64,000 bases of DNA from Microbacterium sp. cf332. Its GTDB lineage: Bacteria; Actinomycetota; Actinomycetes; Actinomycetales; Microbacteriaceae. Shown piece by piece: positions 30,123-38,053 of this stretch (the first letter of the stretch is position 1; the number at the start of each line of letters is the position of its first letter). The notes beneath the pieces were generated by a model. It had not been told where the DNA came from. It saw only the letters and a list, made by a program, of their open reading frames with translations, and ran no database searches. A program made the translations under genes and the position numbers. The stretch spans positions 310,414 through 374,413 of the forward strand of contig NZ_FNKN01000003.1 in the NCBI RefSeq assembly GCF_900102175.1, written 5' to 3'.

Positions 30123-31352
30123 ATGAGCATGCGCATTCTCATCATCGGGGCGGGAGGCGTCGGTTCTGCGGCGGTCCGCCTCGCGGTGCGTCGCAGCTTC
30201 TTCGACACTCTCGTCATCGCCGACTACGAACCCGCGCGCCCGCAGCGCCTCGTCGACGAGGTGGGCGACAGTCGACTCGTCGCGGCGCAGGTCGACGCGT
30301 CGTCGGCCGACTCCGTCGCGACGTTGATCGGCGAGCACGCCGTCACCCATGTCCTGAACGCCGTGGACCCGCGCTTCGTCATGCCCATCTTCGAGGGCTG
30401 CTTCGCGGCACGCGCGACCTACCTGGACATGGCGATGAGCCTGTCGCGACCGCATCCCGAACGCCCCTACGAGGAACCGGGGATCAAGCTCGGTGACGAG
30501 CAGTTCGCTGCGGCCGCCGACTGGGAGGATGCCGGGCTGCTGGCACTCGTCGGCATGGGCGTCGAGCCCGGGATGTCTGACGTGTTCGCCCGGTACGCCG
30601 AGGACGAGCTCTTCGACGAGATCGAGAGCCTCGGGGTGCGAGACGGTGCCAACCTCGTCGTCGAGGGCTACGACTTCGCGCCGTCGTTCTCGATCTGGAC
30701 CACGATCGAGGAGTGTCTCAATCCGCCCGTCGTGTACGAGGAGGGGCGCGGGTGGTACACGACGCCGCCCTTCTCCGAGCCGGAGGTCTTCGATTTCCCC
30801 GAGGGCATCGGTCCGGTGGAGTGCGTCAACGTCGAGCATGAAGAGGTCCTGCTGATGCCGCGGTGGACGTCCGCGAAGCGCGTCGACTTCAAATACGGTC
30901 TCGGCGACGAGTTCATCGAGGTGCTCAAGGTGCTGCACAAGCTCGGGCTCGACCGCACCGACCCCGTCACCGTCAAGGGGACGGCCGTCTCGCCGCGCGA
31001 TGTCGTGGCGGCGTGCCTGCCCGATCCCGCCTCACTCGGCGATCGGATGACGGGCAAGACCTGCGCCGGTGTGGTGGTCACCGGCACCGGACGCGACGGC
31101 CGTCCGCGGTCGAGCTACCTCTACCACGTGGCCGACAACGAGCACACGATGAGGGAGTACGCCTCGCAGGCGGTCGTCCTGCAGACCGCGCTCGGGCCGG
31201 TGATCGCTCTCGAGCTGCTCGCGACCGGCGTGTGGACCGGCGTCGGGGTGCTGGGCCCCGAGGCCTTTCCCGCCACGCCCTTCCTCGACCTCCTCGCGTC
31301 GCCCGAGGGCCACGGCTCGCCCTGGGGCATCATGGAGCTGCCGGTCGCCTGA
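30123..31352 (+). CDS. Saccharopine dehydrogenase-like oxidoreductase
   Basis: 409 residues. N-terminal NAD(P)-binding fold RILIIGAGGVGSAAV, then a catalytic region GMGVEPGMSDVFARYAEDEL and a C-terminal beta-rich domain. The family covers saccharopine dehydrogenases, lysine 6-dehydrogenases and carboxynorspermidine dehydrogenase, all working on an amine linked to a keto or aldehyde group. It is co-transcribed with the upstream permease (3-base gap, GGAAGGGG Shine-Dalgarno). A lysine or diamine catabolic role is a reasonable guess; the sequence alone does not decide. Confidence 0.83.
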   Translation: MSMRILIIGAGGVGSAAVRLAVRRSFFDTLVIADYEPARPQRLVDEVGDSRLVAAQVDASSADSVATLIGEHAVTHVLNAVDPRFVMPIFEGCFAARATYLDMAMSLSRPHPERPYEEPGIKLGDEQFAAAADWEDAGLLALVGMGVEPGMSDVFARYAEDELFDEIESLGVRDGANLVVEGYDFAPSFSIWTTIEECLNPPVVYEEGRGWYTTPPFSEPEVFDFPEGIGPVECVNVEHEEVLLMPRWTSAKRVDFKYGLGDEFIEVLKVLHKLGLDRTDPVTVKGTAVSPRDVVAACLPDPASLGDRMTGKTCAGVVVTGTGRDGRPRSSYLYHVADNEHTMREYASQAVVLQTALGPVIALELLATGVWTGVGVLGPEAFPATPFLDLLASPEGHGSPWGIMELPVA

Positions 31353-31410
31353 CCGTGACCGACGCGACCCGAATCGCACCGCGCGACGGGCCGTCGTCGG
31401 TCGGAGCGCG

Positions 31411-32526
31411 TCAGGCCAGCGCGTCGACGAGCGGGCCCGCGGGCAGGCCGTGCGCCGCCGCGACGCCCTCATTGACGACGTGGCCGCCGGCGACGTTCAG
31501 GCCGGCCGCGAGCGCGCTGTCGGAGCGCAGGGCTCGCTGCCAGCCGTGGCGCGCGATCTGTCGAACGTAGGGGAGCGTCGCGTTCGTCAGCGCGGCGGTC
31601 GAGGTGTTCGGCACCGCGCCGGGCATGTTCGCCACGCAGTAGAAGACCGTGTCGTGTACCCGGAAGGTCGGTTCGGCGTGAGTCGTGGGGCGCGTGTCTT
31701 CGAAGCACCCGCCCTGGTCGACCGCGATGTCGACCAGAACCGATCCCGGTCGCATGCGCGCGACCGTCTCATTGCGCACGAGCTTCGGCGCCTTGGCACC
31801 CGGGATGAGGACCGAACCGATCACGAGGTCGGAGGCCACGACCGCCCGATCGAGATCGAGCGGGTTCGAGGCGGCGGTCTTGACCCGCCCCTGGAAGTGG
31901 TCGTCGAGGAAACGCAGCCGCTGGATGTTCGTGTCGAAGATCGTGACGTCCGAGCCCAGGCCCGCGGCGATGTAAGCGGCGTTGGCCCCGGCGACGCCGC
32001 CGCCGATGACGGTCACGGTCGCGGGGCGCGTGCCCGGCACCCCCGACATCAGCAGCCCGAGACCTCCCGCCGAGCGCAACAGGGTCGCAGCGCCGACGGT
32101 CGGCGCGAGCCGGCCCGCCACCTCGCTCATCGGAGCCAGCAGCGGCAGGCCGCCTCCCGGCAGTTGCACGGTCTCGTATGCGATCGCGGTCATGCCGCTC
32201 GCGACGAGCCGGTCGGTGAGCGGCCGGTCCGCGGCGAGGTGCAGATACGTGAACAGCACGAGGTCGTCGCGGAACCGGTGGTACTCGCTCGCGATCGGCT
32301 CTTTGACCTTCAGCAGCAGCTCCGCGCGCGCCCAGACCTCGTCCGCCTCCTCGACGAGCACCGCACCGGCCTCGTCGTACTCGGCGTCGGGCAGAGACGA
32401 GCCCGCGCCGGCGCCGCGCTGGACGAAGACCTCATGACCGGCGGCGACCAGGTCGTGCACACCCGCAGGGGTGAGCGCGACGCGGTACTCGTTGTTCTTG
32501 ACCTCGCTGGGAACGCTGATGCGCAT
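31411..32526 (-). CDS. ald: Alanine dehydrogenase
   Basis: NAD-dependent oxidative deamination of L-alanine to pyruvate and ammonia, reversible. 371 residues. N-terminal MRISVPSEVKNNEYRVALTP, catalytic Lys in LLKVKEP and His in YLHLAAD, Rossmann motif VTVIGGGVAGANAA, and the conserved DQGGCFEDTRPTTH. ATG 32526 is preceded on the minus strand by AAAGGAC. It lies 34 bases downstream of the asparaginase gene on the same strand, so the two form an amino-nitrogen catabolic pair. Confidence 0.96.
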   Translation of the reverse strand: MRISVPSEVKNNEYRVALTPAGVHDLVAAGHEVFVQRGAGAGSSLPDAEYDEAGAVLVEEADEVWARAELLLKVKEPIASEYHRFRDDLVLFTYLHLAADRPLTDRLVASGMTAIAYETVQLPGGGLPLLAPMSEVAGRLAPTVGAATLLRSAGGLGLLMSGVPGTRPATVTVIGGGVAGANAAYIAAGLGSDVTIFDTNIQRLRFLDDHFQGRVKTAASNPLDLDRAVVASDLVIGSVLIPGAKAPKLVRNETVARMRPGSVLVDIAVDQGGCFEDTRPTTHAEPTFRVHDTVFYCVANMPGAVPNTSTAALTNATLPYVRQIARHGWQRALRSDSALAAGLNVAGGHVVNEGVAAAHGLPAGPLVDALA

Positions 32527-32560
32527 GGCAGTCCTTTCCACGCTCCCTCGTGAGGAGCCG

Positions 32561-33550
32561 CTACACCGTCGGCCGGATGATGCCGACGTTCTGTCCGCCG
32601 CCGAGGACGGCGAGCGGAAGATGGGAGATCACCCGGGCGACCGGCGCCGCCTCGAGCGCGCCGGCCCGGACGAGCAGTGTCAGCGCGATCGCCGTCGCCG
32701 CCCGGCCGTTGCCGTCGAGAACCTTGAGGGCCGCCGTGGTGCCGTCGGGAGCGACCATCACGAGCACACCCTCGGCGCCCGTCTTCGCGAAGACGCCGAG
32801 CCGCTCGATCGCGACCGTGTCGGGGCGCCCCGGGCCGTCGATCGTCCAGGGATTCTCGCGGACGGCGCGGACGAGCGAGCCCGCCATTCGGTGCAGCGCG
32901 AAAGGCGATCGCTCGCTCGCGGTTCCGATGCGCTGGATGGCGCGCCCGAGAGCGATGAGGCTCATCGCGTATACGGGGGCGCCGCACCCGTCGATCGCCG
33001 TCGCGGCGGCCTTGCTGCCGGTGAGGCGCTCGATGACCTCGCGGGTGTGGACCTGAAGGGGGTGCTCGGGATCGAGATACGTCGCCGTGTCCCAGCCGCT
33101 GGCGACGCAGGCCGACAGCATCGCGGCATGCTTCCCCGAGCAGTTCATGCGGATGCGGCTGGGGGAGCCGAGCTCGCGGACCATCTCGTCACGCGTCGCC
33201 GTGTCGCCGGGCCACGCCGCCGGGCAGCCCAGGTCGTCTTCGCCGAGGCCGGCGTCGTTGAGGATGTCGCGAACGACGGACACGTGCCGGTCGGTACCGG
33301 AGTGGCTGGCCGTCGCGAGGCCGAGACGTTCGCCCTCGAGCGGGGCGCCCGCGGTGAGGCTCGCAAGGGCCTGAAGAGGCTTCAGCGTCGAGCGCGGCAG
33401 GATCAGCGCGTCGACGTCGCCGAGCGTCCGGATGGGGGCGCCGTCGGCTCCGAGAACGACCGCGGCCCCGGCGTGTCGAGATTCGACGAAGCCGCTGCGC
33501 TCGACGACCGCGAGCTCGACGGCGGCGGGGACGGCGAAGGTCTGCGGCAC
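32561..33550 (-). CDS. Asparaginase (L-asparaginase II family, PF06089)
   Basis: 329 residues. The family signature is visible in SGFVESRHAGAAVV, STLKPLQALA, ATASHSG, RMNCSGKHAAML and GCGAPVYAMSL. This is the thermolabile asparaginase-like family unrelated to E. coli AnsA/AnsB; it releases ammonia from L-asparagine. GTG start follows a -10 by 6 bases, so the mRNA is probably leaderless. It is divergent from the OsmC gene with only 52 bases between start codons. Confidence 0.88.
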   Translation of the reverse strand: MPQTFAVPAAVELAVVERSGFVESRHAGAAVVLGADGAPIRTLGDVDALILPRSTLKPLQALASLTAGAPLEGERLGLATASHSGTDRHVSVVRDILNDAGLGEDDLGCPAAWPGDTATRDEMVRELGSPSRIRMNCSGKHAAMLSACVASGWDTATYLDPEHPLQVHTREVIERLTGSKAAATAIDGCGAPVYAMSLIALGRAIQRIGTASERSPFALHRMAGSLVRAVRENPWTIDGPGRPDTVAIERLGVFAKTGAEGVLVMVAPDGTTAALKVLDGNGRAATAIALTLLVRAGALEAAPVARVISHLPLAVLGGGQNVGIIRPTV

Positions 33551-33556
33551 CCCGAC

Positions 33557-33562
33557 AGCCTA
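33557..33562 (-). promoter_or_regulatory. -10 box of asparaginase-ald, leaderless type
   Basis: TAGGCT on the minus strand, 6 bases before GTG 33550. It faces the opposing box at 33591 across 28 bases. Confidence 0.6.
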
Positions 33563-33590
33563 CCGTCGTGGCACGCGCTGCGCGGCGTGT

Positions 33591-33596
33591 CAGACT
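33591..33596 (+). promoter_or_regulatory. -10 box of osmC, leaderless type
   Basis: CAGACT (one mismatch to TANNNT), 6 bases before ATG 33603. Confidence 0.4.
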
Positions 33597-33602
33597 GACC
33601 GC

Positions 33603-34082
33603 ATGTTGGGTGAGCACCACTACTCCGTCCGCGCCGAATGGACCGGGAATCGCGGCACCGGGACGAGCGGATACCGCGATTACGACCGCTCCGTATCGCT
33701 GCGCGTCGACGGCAAGCCCGAGATCGCGGCCTCGAGCGACAAGCCGTTCCGTGGCGACCCGTCGCGGTGGAATCCCGAGGACCTGCTGCTCTCGGCGCTT
33801 GCCGAGTGTCACCTGCTGTCCTACCTCCACGCCTGCGTCACAGCAGGTGTGGTCGTCGTCGACTACCGGGACGACGCGATCGGGACGATGCGCGAGGACG
33901 GTCGCGGCGGGGGAGCGTTCACCGAGGTCGTGCTGCGGCCCCGGGTCGTGGTGGCGCAGGAGGAGATGCGCGAGCCTGCGCTCGCCGCGCACGCGCAGGC
34001 GAACGCCTGGTGCTTCATCGCGAACTCGGTCAACTTCCCGGTGCGTCACGAACCGACGATCGTGGTCGCCGCCTCGGACTGA
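33603..34082 (+). CDS. OsmC-family protein
   Basis: 159 residues. OsmC/Ohr proteins are cysteine peroxidases that reduce organic hydroperoxides using a pair of cysteines. Here the two expected Cys are in SALAECHLLSYLHA and ANAWCFIANSVNFPV, the second in the usual CxxxxSVNxPV context. The fold motif KPFRGDPSRWNPEDLLLSAL is typical. ATG 33603 is used because the longer reading back to 33432 runs into the divergent asparaginase gene. Confidence 0.9.
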   Translation: MLGEHHYSVRAEWTGNRGTGTSGYRDYDRSVSLRVDGKPEIAASSDKPFRGDPSRWNPEDLLLSALAECHLLSYLHACVTAGVVVVDYRDDAIGTMREDGRGGGAFTEVVLRPRVVVAQEEMREPALAAHAQANAWCFIANSVNFPVRHEPTIVVAASD

Positions 34083-34110
34083 CCGTCCGCGCGACGGGAC
34101 CGGGGGCGGG

Positions 34111-34911
34111 TCAGCGGCGCTCGTGCGGCAGGGCCTGCTTGATGCGCTCGACGGTGTTCTGCGGCGGTGCCTCGTTGTAGGCGCCCGCGAGCTCCTGTCC
34201 GGACAGGGCGTGGATGGCCGCCATGATCTCGTCCGTGGCGTTACGGCGCGCGCGTCCGGAGTCGGCGGGACCGTGGTGGCTCAGGTCGAGAGGCTCGCCG
34301 AAGCGCACGGTCACGCGCGGCCGGAGGCGGGGGAACTTCGCCCCGACCGGCATGATGTCGCTCGTCCCGATGAGTCCGACGGGGATGACGGGCGCGCCCG
34401 TCTGGAGCGCGAGGAACGCGACGCCGGTCCGGCCCTTGTAGAGGCGACCGTCGAGGGAGCGCGTGCCTTCGGGATAGAGGGCCGTGGACCATCCCGCATC
34501 GAGCATCTTCTTCTGCTGGTCGAGCGCGTCGAGAGCCGCCTGCCCCGCTCCCCGGCGCACCGGGAACGCGCCGGCGGCGAAGAAGAACTCGCGCGACAGC
34601 CAGCCGCGGAACCCGGTGCCGTCGAAATAGCTCGACTTCGCCAGGAACCTCACCGGTCGCGGCGATGCCATCGGGATGATGAACGAATCGATGAACGAGA
34701 GGTGGTTGCTGGCGAGGATGACAGCGCCCTTGCGCGGGAAGTGCTCGCGTCCCTCGATGCGGGGGCGGTAGAGCATGCGCGCGAGCGGCGCGAGAACCCA
34801 GCGTCCGATCACGTAGGTCAGGCCGATACCGGGCACGGCCTCGACCGCGTCGGGTGCGGCTTCGTGCTCGCCGGGCTCGCCTGACTGCGGCTCGGTTGCG
34901 TCAGCGTTCAC
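34111..34911 (-). CDS. 1-acyl-glycerol-3-phosphate acyltransferase (PlsC family)
   Basis: Membrane-associated acyltransferase of phospholipid synthesis. 266 residues. The HX4D catalytic motif is NHLSFID, the substrate-binding motif is EGTRS, and VIPVGLIGTSDIMP is the usual block III. Actinobacteria carry several paralogs, so whether this is the main PlsC cannot be told. GTG start 6 bases after a TAGCCT -10. Convergent with the OsmC gene. Confidence 0.92.
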   Translation of the reverse strand: MNADATEPQSGEPGEHEAAPDAVEAVPGIGLTYVIGRWVLAPLARMLYRPRIEGREHFPRKGAVILASNHLSFIDSFIIPMASPRPVRFLAKSSYFDGTGFRGWLSREFFFAAGAFPVRRGAGQAALDALDQQKKMLDAGWSTALYPEGTRSLDGRLYKGRTGVAFLALQTGAPVIPVGLIGTSDIMPVGAKFPRLRPRVTVRFGEPLDLSHHGPADSGRARRNATDEIMAAIHALSGQELAGAYNEAPPQNTVERIKQALPHERR

Positions 34912-34917
34912 CAGACG

Positions 34918-34923
34918 AGGCTA
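34918..34923 (-). promoter_or_regulatory. -10 box of the acyltransferase, leaderless type
   Basis: TAGCCT on the minus strand, 6 bases before GTG 34911. Confidence 0.5.
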
Positions 34924-35127
34924 CTGCGGATCGCATAACCCCGCGGACATGTGCAGCGCCGATGCGCCGCGCCGTCAGCTCCGACGGACGCCGACCCGAC
35001 GCGAACAGTCGTCTCAGCATCGGGAAGACCGCCATCCCCGTCGGCTCGCGTGTCGGCCGTTCCCAGCGCACGCTGATGCGGGTGCGAGAGGATGGGTCTC
35101 CTCCATCCCCGATCGAAGAGGTCACTC

Positions 35128-36105
35128 GTGCGTCTGCGCCCGTTCGCCGCTCTGTCCGTCGTCGCCGTCTCGGCGCTCGCCCTCGCGGGCTGTGCCAGCG
35201 GGGATGCGCCCACCGAGTCGCCCACCCCGGACGCATCGGGCGCGGCTTCGCAGTGCCTGGTCGACGCGCAGCCCGGTGAGTCGTCCGACAGCATCGAGGT
35301 CTCCGGCTCCGCCCCTGACCTCACCGCGACGGTGGCCGCGGGGCTCGAGCCGGCCGAGATCGAGCGCACCATCACGACCGAGGGCGACGGTGAAGACCTC
35401 TACTCGGGCGACCTGGTGTCGGGCTCGTACGCGATCTACGACGGTGTCACCGGCGATCTCCTCGAGCAGTCGCGCGACACCTCGCCCGACGACACCGGCC
35501 TCGTGCCGGTGCTCCTCGACGCGCAGCAGTACTCGGTCTTCGTCGCCGCTCTCGAATGCGCGCCGCTCGGCTCGACCGCCGCGCTCGCGATCCCCGGTTC
35601 CGCTTTCGGAGAGAGCGGAACCCCCGTGGTCGTCGTGGCCGAGGGTGTCGAGAAGCTGTCGACCCGGGCGACCGGCACCGATGTGGCCCCGGTCGACGGG
35701 ATGCCGACGGTCGAGCTCGCCGACGACGGCGCGCCCACCGTCACGCTTCCGGGTACCGACGCTCCCACCGAGGTGGAGCTGGCGAACCTTAAGACCGGTG
35801 ACGGTGCCACCGTGCAGCCGGGCGACACCGCTTTCGTCCAGTACACCGGTGTCAAGTGGTCGGACGGCTCGGTGTTCGACTCGAGCTGGGACCGGGGTCA
35901 GCCGGCGGCGTTCCCCACGAACGGCGTCGTCACGGGCTTCCAGCAGGCGCTCGAGGGGCAGCAGGTCGGTTCGCAGGTCCTCGTCGTCATCCCGCCCGCC
36001 GCCGGTTACGGCGCACAGGAGGGCAGCGAGCTCCAGAACGAGACCCTCGTGTTCGTCGTCGACATCCTCGGCGTCCAGCGCACTCCGGCGCCCGCCGCCG
36101 GCTGA
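35128..36105 (+). CDS. FKBP-type peptidyl-prolyl isomerase lipoprotein
   Basis: 325 residues from GTG 35128, preceded by AAGAGG. This start gives a clean lipoprotein signal, RLRPFAALSVVAVSALALAGC, with the lipobox Cys, so the protein should be anchored outside the cell. A degenerate first FKBP-like domain (~80-195) is followed by a canonical one at the C-terminus (DTAFVQYTGVKWSDGSVFD..VIPPAAGYGAQ). It probably helps fold exported proteins. ATG 35092 is also in frame but would put 12 extra polar residues before the signal. Confidence 0.88.
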   Translation: MRLRPFAALSVVAVSALALAGCASGDAPTESPTPDASGAASQCLVDAQPGESSDSIEVSGSAPDLTATVAAGLEPAEIERTITTEGDGEDLYSGDLVSGSYAIYDGVTGDLLEQSRDTSPDDTGLVPVLLDAQQYSVFVAALECAPLGSTAALAIPGSAFGESGTPVVVVAEGVEKLSTRATGTDVAPVDGMPTVELADDGAPTVTLPGTDAPTEVELANLKTGDGATVQPGDTAFVQYTGVKWSDGSVFDSSWDRGQPAAFPTNGVVTGFQQALEGQQVGSQVLVVIPPAAGYGAQEGSELQNETLVFVVDILGVQRTPAPAAG

Positions 36106-36129
36106 CCATCCGGGCGGGACCCCACGGCC

Positions 36130-36135
36130 TAGGCT
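36130..36135 (+). promoter_or_regulatory. -10 box of dxr, leaderless type
   Basis: TAGGCT, 6 bases, then ATG 36142. Confidence 0.6.
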
Positions 36136-36141
36136 GACGGC

Positions 36142-37227
36142 ATGCGTCGCGTCCTCATCCTCGGCTCCACCGGATCGATCGGGACGCAGGCGCTCGACGT
36201 CATCGCCTCGCGACGCGACCGCTTCGAGGTCGTCGGTCTTGCCGCCGGGTCGAACCGGGAGCTGATGGCAGAGCAGGCGACGCGCTTCGACGTCCGCCAC
36301 ACCGCTCTCGGTGCCGACGACGCGGAGCGCCTCGTGCGCGACGTCGACGCGGATGTCGTCCTCAACGGGATCACCGGATCGGTGGGCCTCGGCCCGACCC
36401 TCGCCGCGCTGGAGACCGGGCGCACCCTCGCGCTCGCCAACAAGGAGTCCCTCATCGTCGGCGGCGACCTCGTCACGTCGCTCGCGGCACCGGGGCAGAT
36501 CGTCCCGGTGGATTCGGAGCACTCGGCCATCGCCCAGGCGCTGCGCTCGGGCGGGCCCGACGAGGTGCGCCGGCTCGTGCTGACGGCATCCGGTGGGCCG
36601 TTCCGCGGCCGTCGCCGCGACGAGCTCGCCGCCGTCACCCCCGCCGAAGCGCTCGCGCACCCGACCTGGGACATGGGACGCGTCGTGACCACCAACTCGG
36701 CGACCCTGGTGAACAAGGGGCTCGAGGTGATCGAGGCGCACCTGCTGTTCGGCGTGGACTACGACAGCATCGACGTCGTCGTGCACCCCCAGTCGATCGT
36801 CCACTCGATGGTCGAGTTCATCGACGGCTCGACCATCGCGCAGGCGTCACCGCCCGACATGCGTCTGCCGATCTCGCTCGGCCTCGACTGGCCCCGCCGT
36901 GTCGAGGGCGTCGGGGCCCCGCTCGACTGGACCCGTTCGAGCGAATGGACCTTCGAGCCGCTCGACGATGCCGCGTTCCCGGCGGTCGCCCTGGCCAAGC
37001 GCGTGGGGCGGGAGGGCGGGACCTATCCGGCGGTGTTCAACGCGGCGAACGAGCAGGCCGTCGAGGCGTTTCACGCGGGGGCGCTGAGCTTCCTCGGGAT
37101 CGTGGAGACGATCGAGCGCGTCGTGGAGGCGCATGTCCCGCCGGGCGAGCTCACGCGCGCCTCTCTCGCGGCGGCGGAGACGTGGGCCCGAAGCGCCGCG
37201 GATCGTGCGATCTCCGCGGCCGGGTGA
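36142..37227 (+). CDS. dxr: 1-deoxy-D-xylulose 5-phosphate reductoisomerase
   Basis: NADPH enzyme that makes methylerythritol 4-phosphate, the committed step of the MEP isoprenoid pathway and target of fosmidomycin. 361 residues. NADPH motif [14 protein letters not shown] at the N-terminus, [14 protein letters not shown], and the metal/substrate site [13 protein letters not shown]. It belongs with ispG at 47066, which acts later in the same pathway. In other actinobacteria dxr, the site-2 protease and ispG are adjacent; here they are spread apart by minus-strand genes. Confidence 0.96.
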   Translation: MRRVLILGSTGSIGTQALDVIASRRDRFEVVGLAAGSNRELMAEQATRFDVRHTALGADDAERLVRDVDADVVLNGITGSVGLGPTLAALETGRTLALANKESLIVGGDLVTSLAAPGQIVPVDSEHSAIAQALRSGGPDEVRRLVLTASGGPFRGRRRDELAAVTPAEALAHPTWDMGRVVTTNSATLVNKGLEVIEAHLLFGVDYDSIDVVVHPQSIVHSMVEFIDGSTIAQASPPDMRLPISLGLDWPRRVEGVGAPLDWTRSSEWTFEPLDDAAFPAVALAKRVGREGGTYPAVFNAANEQAVEAFHAGALSFLGIVETIERVVEAHVPPGELTRASLAAAETWARSAADRAISAAG

Positions 37228-37235
37228 CCGTCCCG

Positions 37236-38048
37236 TCAGTAGACGGTGAGACCGCGCGTGGCGAACTGACCGCGCACCCGGGCGAGCAGCTCCGCATCCG
37301 GCGTCGGCCGTCCGGCGAGGGGGTAGGCGATGCTCAGGCGCTCCCACTTCGACGTGCCCATCTGGTGGAAGGGCAGCACCTCGACCCGCTGCACGTTCTC
37401 CCACCGCGCGACGGTGTCGGCGACCGCCTCGACGTTCTCGACGGCATCCGTGAGTCCGGGCACGAGCACGAACCTGATCCACACCGGGGTGCCCCGAGCC
37501 GCGAGGCGGTCGCCGAACTCGATCGTCGGCTGCAGCTCGCGTCCGGTGACCTCGCGATAGGTGCCGGGCAGGCCCGACTTCACGTCGAGGAGCACGAGCG
37601 AGACGTCGTCGAGGAGGGCAGCGGATGCCGCGCGGCCGAGGTTTCCCGACGTGTCGAGGGCGACGTGGACGCCGAGGTCGGCCGCAGCCCGGGCCAGGCG
37701 CGTGACGAAGGCCGACTGCTGCAACGGCTCGCCGCCGGAGATCGTCAGCCCGCCGCCCGTCGCGCGGAATACCGGCAGGTACCGGCGCAGCCGGGCGACG
37801 ACGTCGTCGAGGGCAGTGAGCTCGCCGTCGCGCTGACGCCAGGTGTCGGGGTTGTGGCAGTACTGGCACCGCAGCGGGCATCCCGCGAGGAAGAGGGTCA
37901 TCCTGGTGCCGGGGCCGTCCACGGAAGTGACGAGCTCCCAGGAGTGCACACTCGCGATGTGCCCGGACCGTCGTGCGGCGAGACGGTCGTGACGGGGATC
38001 GCTCAGATCGGCGGTGCAGGCTTCGCCCGGCACCAGGATGGCGGACAC
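37236..38048 (-). CDS. pflA: Pyruvate formate-lyase activating enzyme
   Basis: Radical SAM enzyme that installs the glycyl radical in PflB. 270 residues. The CX3CX2C cluster motif is CPLRCQYC, followed by HNPDTW; GGGLTISGGEP is the SAM-binding GGE region. GTG start 5 bases after the pflB stop, so it is coupled to pflB. The N-terminal ~40 residues before VHSWELVTSVDGPG are longer than in E. coli PflA, so a later start is possible. Confidence 0.93.
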   Translation of the reverse strand: MSAILVPGEACTADLSDPRHDRLAARRSGHIASVHSWELVTSVDGPGTRMTLFLAGCPLRCQYCHNPDTWRQRDGELTALDDVVARLRRYLPVFRATGGGLTISGGEPLQQSAFVTRLARAAADLGVHVALDTSGNLGRAASAALLDDVSLVLLDVKSGLPGTYREVTGRELQPTIEFGDRLAARGTPVWIRFVLVPGLTDAVENVEAVADTVARWENVQRVEVLPFHQMGTSKWERLSIAYPLAGRPTPDAELLARVRGQFATRGLTVY

Positions 38049-38053
38049 GGGAG

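Noticed and set aside
31358..31402. GACCGACG/CGTCGGTC inverted repeat between the saccharopine-dehydrogenase-like gene and ald
   Set aside because: 8-bp arms with a 29-base loop are within what chance gives at this GC content, so it is not listed as a terminator.
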